Shown here piece by piece: positions 30,394 to 39,566 of a stretch of DNA of 64,000 bases (within the stretch, counting starts at the first letter, position 1; the number at the start of each line of letters is the position of its first letter). The position numbers and the translations under genes are program-made. The notes beneath the pieces were generated by a model. It did no database searches. It had not been told where the DNA came from and worked only from the letters and a program-made list of their open reading frames with translations. The DNA comes from JAKAJA01 sp037440125 (GTDB taxonomy: Bacteria > Acidobacteriota > UBA4820 > DSQY01), in contig JBBIUU010000001.1 in NCBI GenBank assembly GCA_037440125.1, positions 1 through 64,000 of the forward strand. The letters are read 5' to 3'.

Positions 30394-30410
30394 CGTGTCG
30401 GATCGGGGGC

Positions 30411-31496
30411 CTACTTCGCGGGAGGAGTGTCCTTCGGCAGGGCGGGGTTGAGGTCCTTCAGGAACCCGGCGTCCACCCAGTAGATCGCCGAGGTGCCATT
30501 GCCGCCGCTGTTGTGGAGCTCCTTCAGGCGGGCGTAGGTGAGCTTCTCGCCGGCCCCCGTGAGGTCGGGGCGAACGCGCGCCGAGGCGAAGAAGAGGACC
30601 TTCCCGTCGCGGGACACGTAGGCCGAGTAGCCCTCCGACTTCTTGCCGTTGATCGCGGGGCCGAGGTTCACCGCCTCGGTCCACGTGTCGTCGGGGTTGC
30701 GGAAGACGATGTAGTAGTCGACCGTTCCCAGGTTCGCCCTCTGGCCCTGTTCGCTGAGGATGAGGTAGGTCTCGTCGGGGTCCACGAAGGCGTTGAACTG
30801 GGAGTTCCCGCGGTTCACCTCGTAGGGGAGCTTCTCCGGGGGGGCGTAGTGCCCGCCCACCCAGCGGGTCCGCCAGATGTCCCCCGAGCCCGGGCCGTTG
30901 TCGCGGGTGAAGTAGAGGGTGCCGTCGCGGGTGACCGAGGGAAAGTACTCCCCCTTCTCGGTGTTGATGGGCGCCCCGAGGCTGAGGGGCTCGCTCCAGC
31001 CGTCGCCCCGGCGCTCCATGACGTAGAGGTCGAAGTCGGCCTCCTTGCCGTTCTGGGGGCCGGGCCGGTCCGAGGAGAAGAAGAAGAGCTTGCCGTCGGG
31101 CGAGATGCACGGCTCGATTGTGTGGTAGTGGGGGTCCGCGGCGAAGGGGGCCACCTCGGGCGAGGTCCAGTGCCCGTCCACCTGCCGGCTGAAGACGATG
31201 GTGGTCAGGGTCCAGCTACCGATCGTGGCGGTCCAGTAGATTTCCTTGCCGTCGGGGGTCATGGCCACGTCCCGCGTGTACATCCCGGCGTCCACGATGC
31301 CTGGGGCGAAGAGCTCGGGCTCCTGGCCCGGGGGTTTCTGGCCGAGGTAGTCCCCCCCGGGGAGGAGGGAGCCCTTCCCGGCGGAGGCCGGGGCCGCGGC
31401 GGCGGGCTGGAGGAATGACCCCGGGCCCGCGGCGGATGCCGCGACCGGGAGCAGACAGGCCAGGGAAAGAATCAGCAGGCGCGAGAGCCGAGGCAT
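30411..31496 (-). CDS. Secreted TolB-like/PD40 beta-propeller protein
   Basis: A 361-residue protein with a signal peptide (LLILSLACLLPVAASAAG). It has at least four WD40-like PD40 blades: VAMTPDGKEIYWTA, PCISPDGKLFFFSSDRPG, PSVTRDGTLYFTRDN and AYVSRDGKVLFFASAR. It is probably periplasmic and binds a ligand or protein; no catalytic motif is visible. ATG 31496 follows GGAGGGACCCC. It ends upstream of the ECF promoter and is read towards it. Confidence 0.85.
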   Translation of the reverse strand: MPRLSRLLILSLACLLPVAASAAGPGSFLQPAAAAPASAGKGSLLPGGDYLGQKPPGQEPELFAPGIVDAGMYTRDVAMTPDGKEIYWTATIGSWTLTTIVFSRQVDGHWTSPEVAPFAADPHYHTIEPCISPDGKLFFFSSDRPGPQNGKEADFDLYVMERRGDGWSEPLSLGAPINTEKGEYFPSVTRDGTLYFTRDNGPGSGDIWRTRWVGGHYAPPEKLPYEVNRGNSQFNAFVDPDETYLILSEQGQRANLGTVDYYIVFRNPDDTWTEAVNLGPAINGKKSEGYSAYVSRDGKVLFFASARVRPDLTGAGEKLTYARLKELHNSGGNGTSAIYWVDAGFLKDLNPALPKDTPPAK

Positions 31497-31612
31497 GGGG
31501 TCCCTCCTGGAGCCATGATGCGCCAGGGGCGGCGTCTCCGCCAAGGGCGGGGCCCTTTACACGGAGCCTTTCGGGCACTAGGTTTAGGTCAAACCACCGG
31601 AGGGAAGACGCC

Positions 31613-32014
31613 ATGAAACGGACCTTCACCTGCCCGCAGTGCAACGCCGTCCTCAACCCCAGCGTCAAGATCGTCCTCCGCGCCCACCTCAAGCGCCGCA
31701 ACGGCCTCGTCCTCTTCAGCCCCCGCCCCGGGAACTACGACGTCTTCGTCCCCCAGGGCTTCCCGCTCGAGGCGGGGGACAAGGTGGAGTTCTCCTGCCC
31801 CGTCTGCATGGCGGACCTCACCTCCCGCAAGGGCAAGACGTGGGCCGAGATCCGCTTCTCGACGGACACCGGCCACCAGGGGACGGTGGTCTTCTCCAAG
31901 GTCTACGGAACCCACGCCACGTGCTTCATCACCGAGGAGCGCGTCAAGTGGTTCGGCAATGACGCCTCGGGGACCACGAACTTCTGGGGCGCCGGGCCCG
32001 ATACGGAGCGCTGA
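31613..32014 (+). CDS. Small zinc-ribbon-like protein of unknown function
   Basis: A 133-residue protein with two CxxC pairs (FTCPQCNAVLN near the start and FSCPVCMADL at about residue 64), suggesting one zinc site. The rest is mixed charged sequence, with WAEIRFSTDTGHQGTVVFSK and a conserved-looking GTHATCFITEERVKWFG. No family recognised. ATG 31613 follows GGAGGGAAGACGCC. The 116 nt to the divergent propeller gene hold no clear promoter. Confidence 0.75.
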   Translation: MKRTFTCPQCNAVLNPSVKIVLRAHLKRRNGLVLFSPRPGNYDVFVPQGFPLEAGDKVEFSCPVCMADLTSRKGKTWAEIRFSTDTGHQGTVVFSKVYGTHATCFITEERVKWFGNDASGTTNFWGAGPDTER

Positions 32015-32082
32015 CGCCCGGACCCCGTCCCCGCCCCGAAAACAGCCCGCGTACACCATCCCCCGAAAAGGAGGTTGCGGCC

Positions 32083-33708
32083 ATGTCCACCGACGCCCAG
32101 GGACCCTTCCACTTCCCCGAAGAGCAGGACATCCCGGAGGCGCTCCGCCTCCCCCACCCCGCCGTGGTGGACCGGGTCCTCATCAACGGCGAGCTGCGCC
32201 CTTGGAAGGGCTCCATGCGCGAGGTCCTCTCCCCCGTGTGCCTGCGGACCGACAAGGGCCTGAGGCAACGCCCCCTCGGACGCTACCCGCTCATGGGGTC
32301 CACCGACGCCCTCGAGGCCCTCGACGCCGCCGTGCGCGCCTACGACCACGGCCGCGGCCTCTGGCCCACCATGTCGGTCCGCCAGCGCCTCGGGCACATG
32401 GAGCGTTTCGCGCTCGCCATGCACAAGCGGCGGGAGGAGGTCGTGCGACTCCTCATGTGGGAGATCGCCAAGACGAAGGCCGACGCCGCCCGCGAGTTCG
32501 ACAGGACCCTGGAGTACATCCGCGACACGATGGACGCGCTCAAGGACCTCGACCGCGTCTCCTCCCGGTTCACCATCACCCAGGGGATCCTGGGGCAGAT
32601 CCGGCGAGGGCCCCTCGGCGTGGCGCTCTGCATGGGGCCCTACAACTACCCCCTCAACGAGACCTTCACCTTCCTCATCCCCGCGCTCATCATGGGCAAC
32701 ACGGTCCTCTTCAAGCCGCCGCGCGTGGGCGTCCTCCTCCACGGGCCGCTCCTCGAGGCCTTCCGAGACGCGTTCCCGCCGGGCGTGGTGAACACGCTCT
32801 TCGGCCGGGGCGAGGAGGTGGTCCACCCCCTCATGGCCACGGGGAAGATCGACGTGCTCGCCTTCATCGGGTCGAGCCGCGTGGCGGACAGCCTGAAGAA
32901 GCAGCACCCCACGCCCCACCGCCTGCGGTCGGTCCTGGGGCTCGAGGCCAAGAACGCGGCCATCGTCCTGAACGACGCCGACCTCGACCAGGCCGCCAAC
33001 GAGTGCCTCCTCGGCGCGCTCTCCTACAACGGCCAGCGTTGCACCGCGCTCAAGATCCTCTGGGTCCACAAGAACGCCGTGGGGACCTTCCTGGAGAAAC
33101 TCTCCGCGGCGGTTTCGGAGTTGAAGTGCGGCATGCCCTGGGACGAGGGCGTGGGCATCACGCCCATGCCCGACGCCGAGCGCGTGGCTTACCAGCGCGC
33201 GCTCCTCGAGGACGCCGTCGCCAAGGGCGCACACCTCGTGAACCCTGGCGGAGGCGCCGTGGAGGGGACCTTCTTCTCCCCCGCCATCCTCTACCCCATC
33301 GACGCCTCCATGCGCGTCTATCACGAGGAGCAGTTCGGGCCCGTCATCCCGGTGGCCTCCTTCGACGACCTCGAGACCCCCGTGCGCTACGTCATCGACT
33401 CGCCCTACGGCCAGCAGGTGAGCCTCTTCGGCAACGACCCCGCGGTCATCGGGCGCCTCGTGGACCCCCTCGTCAACCAGGTGTGCCGCGTGAACATCAA
33501 CAGCCAGTGCCAGCGCGGCCCCGACACCTTCCCCTTCTGCGGTCGGAAGGACTCGGCGGAGGGCACCCTCTCCGTGGGGGACGCCCTGCGCGTCTTCTCC
33601 ATCCGCACCGTCGTGGCGGCCAAGACGACGGAGGCCAACAAGGCCCTCGTGGAGGCCATCGTCCGCGATCACCGTTCCAGTTTTATCTCGACGGACTTTA
33701 TACTCTGA
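32083..33708 (+). CDS. gapN: NADP-dependent non-phosphorylating glyceraldehyde-3-phosphate dehydrogenase (GapN-like)
   Basis: A 541-residue aldehyde dehydrogenase. Catalytic Cys320 (NGQRCTALK) and general base Glu288 (LGLEAKNAAIVL) are in place. The C-terminal VNINSQCQRGPDTFPFCGRK is the RGPDxFPF signature of GapN rather than of general ALDHs. It would oxidise glyceraldehyde-3-phosphate straight to 3-phosphoglycerate, making NADPH and skipping one ATP step. The long N-terminal part (FPEEQDIPEALRLPHP) is typical of a bacterial GapN subgroup. ATG 32083 follows AAAAGGAGG. Confidence 0.85.
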   Translation: MSTDAQGPFHFPEEQDIPEALRLPHPAVVDRVLINGELRPWKGSMREVLSPVCLRTDKGLRQRPLGRYPLMGSTDALEALDAAVRAYDHGRGLWPTMSVRQRLGHMERFALAMHKRREEVVRLLMWEIAKTKADAAREFDRTLEYIRDTMDALKDLDRVSSRFTITQGILGQIRRGPLGVALCMGPYNYPLNETFTFLIPALIMGNTVLFKPPRVGVLLHGPLLEAFRDAFPPGVVNTLFGRGEEVVHPLMATGKIDVLAFIGSSRVADSLKKQHPTPHRLRSVLGLEAKNAAIVLNDADLDQAANECLLGALSYNGQRCTALKILWVHKNAVGTFLEKLSAAVSELKCGMPWDEGVGITPMPDAERVAYQRALLEDAVAKGAHLVNPGGGAVEGTFFSPAILYPIDASMRVYHEEQFGPVIPVASFDDLETPVRYVIDSPYGQQVSLFGNDPAVIGRLVDPLVNQVCRVNINSQCQRGPDTFPFCGRKDSAEGTLSVGDALRVFSIRTVVAAKTTEANKALVEAIVRDHRSSFISTDFIL

Positions 33709-33746
33709 CGCTGGTGGTTCGAATGCCACCCGTTTGAGGAGACCCT

Positions 33747-35921
33747 ATGAAGCGCATCGTCTCGTCGTCCCTCTGCTCGCTCCTTCTGGCCACCGCGCTC
33801 TGCACACCCGCCGCCGGGCGCCCCAAGTGTCCGCCGCCCACGGAGAAGCGCCCCGTGGTGGACACCTACCACGGTGTCGCCGTGACCGACGACTACCGCT
33901 GGCTAGAGGACTGGTCCGACCCTGCGGTGAAGGCCTGGAGTGAAGCTCAGAACGCCTGCACGAGGGCCACCCTCGACGCCCTGCCGGGTCGAGACGCCCT
34001 CCGCGCCCGCTTCACGGAGCTCATGAGCGGGTCTTCCCCATCCTTCCGCGGCCTCCGCATCGCGGGGGGGACCCTCTTCGCCGAGAAGGCCCAGCCGCCC
34101 AAGCAGCAGCCCTTCCTGGTGACCCTGGCCTCCCCCGACGACCCGTCCTCGGCGAAGGTCGTCCTGGACCCCAACGCGCTGGACGCGAGGGGAATCACGG
34201 CCATCGACTGGTACGTGCCCTCGCCCGATGGCAGGCTCGTGGCGGTCTCCCTCTCCGTGGGCGGCAGCGAGGACGGCACGCTCCACGTCGTGGACGTGGC
34301 CACCGGGAAGTTCGTGTACGAGGCCATCGCGCGCGTCCAGGAGGGCACGGGCGGCGGCAGCATGGCCTGGGACAAGGACGGCAAGGGCTTCCACTACACG
34401 CGCTACCCGCGCGCCGGCGAGCGCCCCGAGGCGGACGAGAACTTCTACCAGCAGGTCTACCACCACGTCCTCGGGACGCCCGAATCGCAGGACACCTACT
34501 CGATCGGGAAGGACTGGCCCCGCATCGCCGAGGGCGTCCTGACCCGGAGCGACGACGGCGCCTACCTCCTCGCCACCGTGGCCAACGGCGACGGCGGAGA
34601 GTTTGCGTTCTACCTCCAGGGCGCCGCCGGGACGTGGGCCAGGATCGCCGACTTCAAGGACAAGGTCGTCGCCGCGGAGTTCGGCCCCGCGGGGGACCTC
34701 TACCTGCTCTCCCTCAAGGACGCGCCGCGGGGCAAGGTGCTCCGCCTGCCGGCCGGCGAGACGGACCTTCGAAAGGCGGCCCTCGTGGTCCCCGAGTCCG
34801 TGGCCGTCATCGAGGGCCTCCAGCCCACCGAGAGCCGCCTCTACGTCCTCGACCTCCTGGGCGGACCCTCCCGCCTCCGCATCTTCGACCCCTCGGGGAA
34901 GGACCTGGGCACCGTCCCCGTGCCGCCGGTGAGCAGCGTCGGCGGTCTCCTCCGCACCGGGAAGGACGGCCTCCTATTCCACAGCGTGAGCTACCTCGAG
35001 CCGGGCGCGTGGTTCCGCTACGACGCGGCCTCGGGGAAGGTCGTCAAGACCGGCCTCGTGCAGGTCTCCCCCGCGGACTTCTCCGACACCGAGGTGGTGC
35101 AGCTCCTCGCCACCTCCAAAGACGGCACCAAGATCCCCCTCATCGTTCTCCAGCGGAAGGGCACCAAGCTCGACGGGGGCAATCCCGCGCTCCTCACCGG
35201 TTACGGCGGCTTCGGCATCAGCGAGATGCCGGGCTTCTCGGCGGCGCGGCGCGCGTGGCTCGAGCACGGCGGCGTCTGGGCCATCGCGAGCCTGCGCGGC
35301 GGCGGGGACTTCGGCGAGGAGTGGCACGACGCGGGGAAGCTGCTGAAGAAACAGAACGTCTTCGACGACTTCTTCGCCTGCGCCCGGGCCCTCGTGGACC
35401 AGGGCTACACGAGGCCCGAGCGCCTCGCCATCACGGGCGGCAGCAACGGCGGCCTCCTCATGGGCGCCGAGCTGACCCAGCACCCCGGGCTGTTCAAGGC
35501 GGTCGTGAGCCACGTGGGCATCTACGACATGCTCCGCGTGGAGCTCTCCACCAACGGCGCCTTCAACGTCACCGAGTACGGCACCGTGAAGGTGCCCGAG
35601 CAGTTCCGGGCCCTCTACGGCTACTCGCCCTACCACGCCGTGAGGAAGGGCGTCGCCTACCCGGCGAGCCTCTTCCTGACGGGCGCCAACGACCCGCGCG
35701 TAGACCCCATGCAGTCGAGGAAATTCGTGGCCGCACTCCAGGCCGCCAACAAGGCCAAGACGCCCATCCTCCTCCGCACCAACGCGAAGGCGGGCCACGG
35801 CCTGGACATGGCCCTGAGCGAGCGCATCGAGGAGAACGTGGACGTCTACGCGTTCCTCTTCAACGAGCTCGGGGTGAAGGTGAACGCCGGGCCCGCGAAG
35901 GCCCAGAAGAAGGGCACGTGA
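33747..35921 (+). CDS. Prolyl oligopeptidase (S9A family)
   Basis: A 724-residue enzyme with a signal peptide (SSSLCSLLLATALCTPAAG), so exported. The N-terminal DTYHGVAVTDDYRWLEDWSD is the family start, and a beta-propeller follows. The catalytic triad is Ser566 (ITGGSNGGLLMG), Asp649 (GANDPRVDP) and His684 (KAGHGLDMA). It cleaves short peptides after proline. ATG 33747 follows GAGGAGACCCT. Its stop overlaps the racemase start (GTGA). Confidence 0.95.
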   Translation: MKRIVSSSLCSLLLATALCTPAAGRPKCPPPTEKRPVVDTYHGVAVTDDYRWLEDWSDPAVKAWSEAQNACTRATLDALPGRDALRARFTELMSGSSPSFRGLRIAGGTLFAEKAQPPKQQPFLVTLASPDDPSSAKVVLDPNALDARGITAIDWYVPSPDGRLVAVSLSVGGSEDGTLHVVDVATGKFVYEAIARVQEGTGGGSMAWDKDGKGFHYTRYPRAGERPEADENFYQQVYHHVLGTPESQDTYSIGKDWPRIAEGVLTRSDDGAYLLATVANGDGGEFAFYLQGAAGTWARIADFKDKVVAAEFGPAGDLYLLSLKDAPRGKVLRLPAGETDLRKAALVVPESVAVIEGLQPTESRLYVLDLLGGPSRLRIFDPSGKDLGTVPVPPVSSVGGLLRTGKDGLLFHSVSYLEPGAWFRYDAASGKVVKTGLVQVSPADFSDTEVVQLLATSKDGTKIPLIVLQRKGTKLDGGNPALLTGYGGFGISEMPGFSAARRAWLEHGGVWAIASLRGGGDFGEEWHDAGKLLKKQNVFDDFFACARALVDQGYTRPERLAITGGSNGGLLMGAELTQHPGLFKAVVSHVGIYDMLRVELSTNGAFNVTEYGTVKVPEQFRALYGYSPYHAVRKGVAYPASLFLTGANDPRVDPMQSRKFVAALQAANKAKTPILLRTNAKAGHGLDMALSERIEENVDVYAFLFNELGVKVNAGPAKAQKKGT

Positions 35922-36607
35922 AGACCCTCGGGCTCGTCGGGGGGACGGGCTGGCCCTCGACGGTGGAGTACTACCGGGCCCTCAACGAGGAGGTGGGGAG
36001 GCGGACCGGCGGGCAGGACGCCGCCCGCCTCGTCCTCTACTCCCTCAATTTCGGGGACGTCCTCCGCCGCTTCGATGCGGGGAACGACCGCGGCGTGCAC
36101 GACCTGGCCCTCGCCGCCGCCCGGTCGGTGATCGCCGCGGGCGCTGAGGGCATGGTGCTGTGCGCCAACACCCTCCACATGTTCGCCGCGGAGCTCGAGG
36201 GGGAGCTCCCGGTCCCCATCATCCACATCGCGGAGGCCACGGCCCGGGACATCCGGGCGCGCGGCCTCACGCGGGTGGGGCTCCTGGGGACGAGGCGGAC
36301 CATGGAGCTGGATTTCTATCCGGGCAAGATGCGCCCGAGAGGCATCGAGGTCCTCACGCCCTCCGAGGAGGAGCGCGCCTTCGTGAACCACGCGATCCTC
36401 AAGGAGCTCATCCTCGACCGGTTCCTCCCGGAGACGAAGGCCCGGATGCTCGAGGTCATCGAGGGGCTGGGGGCCCGGGGCGCCCAGGGCGTCGTCCTGG
36501 GCTGCACCGAGATCCCGCTCCTCGTGAAGCAGTCCGACACCGACCTGCCCCTCTTCGACACCCTGGCGCTCCACGTGAACGCCGCGGTGGACTTCGCGCT
36601 GGGCTAG
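35918..36607 (+). CDS. YgeA-like amino-acid racemase family protein with altered active site
   Basis: A 229-residue Asp/Glu/hydantoin racemase-family protein aligning well with E. coli YgeA (MKTLGLVGGTGWPSTVEYYR, TRVGLLGTRRTMELDFYPGK). The C-terminal catalytic Cys is kept in VLGCTEIPLL. The first catalytic position, Cys in aspartate racemases and Thr in YgeA, is Ala here (LCANTLH), with a Cys one residue earlier. Activity may be changed or use the displaced Cys. It starts with GTG 35918, overlapping the prolyl oligopeptidase stop by 4 nt, so the two are coupled; both may serve peptide or amino-acid turnover. Confidence 0.85.
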   Translation: MKTLGLVGGTGWPSTVEYYRALNEEVGRRTGGQDAARLVLYSLNFGDVLRRFDAGNDRGVHDLALAAARSVIAAGAEGMVLCANTLHMFAAELEGELPVPIIHIAEATARDIRARGLTRVGLLGTRRTMELDFYPGKMRPRGIEVLTPSEEERAFVNHAILKELILDRFLPETKARMLEVIEGLGARGAQGVVLGCTEIPLLVKQSDTDLPLFDTLALHVNAAVDFALG

Positions 36608-36620
36608 GATCGGACCCGGT

Positions 36621-37247
36621 CTATTTCAGCGAGAACACGAGCTCCGCGTCCTTGGACTCGATGTGGAGCAGCACGCCCGTCCCGAACTCCTGGGCCGAGG
36701 CCAGGGCCGAGCGGACGAGGGGGCCGAAGTCGTCGTCGCCTTTGCCTTTCTCGCCCGAGCCGAACTCTTTGGCCCACGACTCGACCGTGTCCATGGCGAC
36801 GCTCAGGCTCACCTTCTCCTTGCCATCCTTGAGGACGGCGAAGGTGAGGCCCGTCGGCTTCCCCGCGGCGCCGTGGCGTGCCCTCGCAAAGGTCTTCACG
36901 TAGATCGTGGCCGTCTCGCCCTCGTCGCCCTTCTCGGAGGCGAAGAAGACCTCTCGGTCCTTCGCCTTCCCGCTCTGGACGAGCTTCATCAGGTCCGCCA
37001 TGGTGACCTTGGTGTCGCGGCCGCCGATGTGGCCCACGTCGAACTTGTCCTCCTTGGTGTGGTCGGCCAGGTACTGGAGGAGCTGGACGGGCATCTCGAT
37101 GGTGACCTTGTCGTGGTCGCTCTCGATGCGCAGCGCGACGAAGTCGGTGGAGGGCTGGGCGGCCGCGGCGGGGACCAGGACGAACGCGGCGAGGATGCCG
37201 GCGGCCAGCGGGACGATGAGCCTGCGAAGGGTGCGTGGCGATCTCAT
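36621..37247 (-). CDS. Secreted protein of unknown function
   Basis: A 208-residue protein with a clear signal peptide (RRLIVPLAAGILAAFVLVPAAAAQ). The mature part is mixed alpha/beta: VTIEMPVQLLQYLADHT, DTKVTMADLMKLVQSG, GLTFAVLKDGKEKVSLSVAM and a final LLHIESKDAELVFSL. No family is recognised and no catalytic motif is visible. ATG 37247 follows GGAGG. It converges with the racemase and is divergent from the M20 peptidase (97 nt). Confidence 0.75.
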   Translation of the reverse strand: MRSPRTLRRLIVPLAAGILAAFVLVPAAAAQPSTDFVALRIESDHDKVTIEMPVQLLQYLADHTKEDKFDVGHIGGRDTKVTMADLMKLVQSGKAKDREVFFASEKGDEGETATIYVKTFARARHGAAGKPTGLTFAVLKDGKEKVSLSVAMDTVESWAKEFGSGEKGKGDDDFGPLVRSALASAQEFGTGVLLHIESKDAELVFSLK

Positions 37248-37344
37248 GGAGAACCTCCTGGGGATTCATACGGAGGAGACCCCCTGGAGTTGCAGGGCGG
37301 GGGGCGGCGTCCCTGCGTTACAATCCCATCTGGAGGAACCGCTC

Positions 37345-38721
37345 ATGTCCGACAACGCCGCCATCGCCTACGCCCGATCGAACCGCGACCGATTCCTGGA
37401 GGAGCTCAAAGACCTCCTCCGCATCCCCAGCGTCAGCACCCTTCCCGAGAACAAGCCCGACATCGAACGCGCGGCGGCCTGGATCGCCGACGACCTCCGG
37501 CAGACGGGCATGGAGCACGTGGAGATCATCCCCACCGCGGGCCACCCGCTAGTCTACGCGGACTGGCTCCACGCCGAGGGCAAGCCCACGGTCCTGTGCT
37601 ACGGACACTACGACGTCCAGCCCGCCGAGCCCCTCGAGGAGTGGCACACGCCGCCCTTCGAGCCCGTCGTGCGCGACGGCAACCTCTTCGCCCGAGGCTC
37701 CACCGACGACAAGGGCCAGCTCGTCATGCACCTCAAGGCCCTCGAGTCGCTCATGAAGACCGGCGGGGGCAGGCTCCCCGTCAACGTGCGCGTCATCATC
37801 GAGGGCGAGGAGGAGATCAGCGGCCAGGGGATCGACGCCTTCATCAAGACCAGCCCCGAGCGCCTGGCGTGCGACGTAGTGGTGGTCTCCGACACGGAGA
37901 TGTTCGCCCCGGGCCTGCCGAGCCTCACCGTGGGCCTGCGCGGCCTGTGCTACACGGAGATCGAGGCCCAGGGCCCCGCCAGCGACCTGCACTCGGGCTC
38001 CTACGGCGGGGCTTCGCCGAACCCGCTCTTCGCGCTTTGCGAGATCATCTCCAAGCTCAAGGACGCCGAGGGGCGCGTCCTCATCCCCGGTTTCTACGAC
38101 AGGGTGAAGCCCCCGACAGAGGCCGAGCTCAAGGCTTGGGCTGCCCTGCCCTTCGACGAGGCCCACTACCTCAAGACCGAGGTGGGCTCCACCGCGCTCA
38201 CGGGCGAGCCGGACTACCCCGTGCTCTACCGGACCTGGGCCCGCCCCACGCTCGAGGTGCACGGCATGCCCGGCGGGTTCACGGGCGCCGGGGCCAAGAC
38301 CGTCATCCCAGCCAGGGCCTCCGCCAAGGTCTCCATGCGCCTCGTGCCCGACCAGGACCCGCCGGAGGTCTTCGCGCGTTACCGCGACTACGTTCTCTCC
38401 CTCTGCCCCAAGGGCATCCGGCTGAACATCAAGCTGCTCGGCACGGGGCCGGCCATCGTCGTGGACACGGGCAATCCCTACGTCCAGGTGGCCGCGGAGG
38501 CCATGCACGAGGTCTACAAGAGAGACACGGTCTTCATCCGCACGGGCGGATCCATCCCCATCGTGGCGGCCTTCGGCGAGCACCTCCACGCGCCCACGCT
38601 CCTCATGGGCTTCGGGCTCCCGGACTGCGCGGCGCACGGGCCCAACGAGAAGTTCGCGCTCGAGAACTTCTACGGCGGCACGGAGTCGCTCGTCCACCTC
38701 TTCCAGAAGCTGGGGGCTTGA
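37345..38721 (+). CDS. M20-family metallopeptidase (dipeptidase)
   Basis: A 458-residue di-zinc peptidase of the M20 CNDP/dipeptidase class. Metal ligands: His and Asp in LCYGHYDVQPA, RGSTDDKGQ, the Glu pair in IIEGEEEISG, VVVSDTEMF, and the final His of DCAAHGPNEKF. It should cut dipeptides or peptide-like amides in the cytoplasm (no signal peptide). ATG 37345 follows TGGAGGAACCGCTC. Confidence 0.92.
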   Translation: MSDNAAIAYARSNRDRFLEELKDLLRIPSVSTLPENKPDIERAAAWIADDLRQTGMEHVEIIPTAGHPLVYADWLHAEGKPTVLCYGHYDVQPAEPLEEWHTPPFEPVVRDGNLFARGSTDDKGQLVMHLKALESLMKTGGGRLPVNVRVIIEGEEEISGQGIDAFIKTSPERLACDVVVVSDTEMFAPGLPSLTVGLRGLCYTEIEAQGPASDLHSGSYGGASPNPLFALCEIISKLKDAEGRVLIPGFYDRVKPPTEAELKAWAALPFDEAHYLKTEVGSTALTGEPDYPVLYRTWARPTLEVHGMPGGFTGAGAKTVIPARASAKVSMRLVPDQDPPEVFARYRDYVLSLCPKGIRLNIKLLGTGPAIVVDTGNPYVQVAAEAMHEVYKRDTVFIRTGGSIPIVAAFGEHLHAPTLLMGFGLPDCAAHGPNEKFALENFYGGTESLVHLFQKLGA

Positions 38722-38738
38722 GAAGCTAGGGGGGAGGA

Positions 38739-39566
38739 ATGGGCCTGTTCACCTCGAGGGAGCCTCGACGCCTCACCGAAGAACCGCTCCACGTGGCCCC
38801 GGAGTTCGTGGGAAGACCCCTCGCGACGCCCACGCGTCGGGCCGTGGCCTTCGCCGTGGACTACGTCGTGCTCTTCGTCCCCGCCATCCTCGTCGCCCTC
38901 GCCGCGGCCGTGCTCTCCCTGCGGATGGCCGACCCCGGGGCGTACGGCGGTTTCAAGACCCTCATCCTCGGGCATCCCACGGCCGAGGAGTCGCGGGCGG
39001 CGTGGGGGGCGGTGGGTCCCATCCTCGTGCACCTGGAGTCACCGGGCCTGCCGGCCGCGGCCCTCGAGGCGGGCGAGGCGAACGACCGGGAGAAGCTGGC
39101 GGAGGCGCTCCAGGGTTACGACCTGATGGTCGCCATGGCCATCGGTGAGCGCGAGGAGGTGAAGCCGCCCCCGCACACCGTCCTCCTCCAGGTCGAGAAG
39201 CTCATCCCCAGGCCCTTCCGCGCGCTCGCTCTCTTCGGCGTGGCGGCACTCTACTTCACGCTCCTTCACGCGTCGCGTCGCGGCCAGACCCTCGGCAAGC
39301 GGCTCCTGGGCATCCGCGTCGTCCAGCTCGCCGGGGAGCCCCTGAGCCTGTTCGAGAGCTTCGAGCGCGCCGCCGCCTACCTGGAGATCCCCGCCACGCT
39401 GGGGCTCTCGCTCGTCTCGCTCTGGCGCGACCCAAACCGCCGTCTGCCCCACGACCGCGTCGTGCACACGGCCGTGCTCCGCGTGGAGCGTCAAGCGCCC
39501 CCGCAGCCCAAGGAGGCGCCCATCGCCGAGCCCGAGAGTGAGGAGAAGGAACCCCAGGCCGGCTAG
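38739..39566 (+). CDS. RDD-family membrane protein
   Basis: A 275-residue protein. The RDD signature elements are RRAVAFAVDYVVLFVPAIL (first helix with Arg and Asp), GQTLGKRLLGIRVVQLAGEP, and LPHDRVVHTAVL near the end. A soluble insert of about 100 residues separates helix 1 from the later helices. RDD proteins are poorly understood; transport or envelope roles are proposed. It follows the M20 gene by 17 nt (likely same operon). Its stop TAG (39564-39566) shares bases with the stop of the converging gene. Confidence 0.88.
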   Translation: MGLFTSREPRRLTEEPLHVAPEFVGRPLATPTRRAVAFAVDYVVLFVPAILVALAAAVLSLRMADPGAYGGFKTLILGHPTAEESRAAWGAVGPILVHLESPGLPAAALEAGEANDREKLAEALQGYDLMVAMAIGEREEVKPPPHTVLLQVEKLIPRPFRALALFGVAALYFTLLHASRRGQTLGKRLLGIRVVQLAGEPLSLFESFERAAAYLEIPATLGLSLVSLWRDPNRRLPHDRVVHTAVLRVERQAPPQPKEAPIAEPESEEKEPQAG

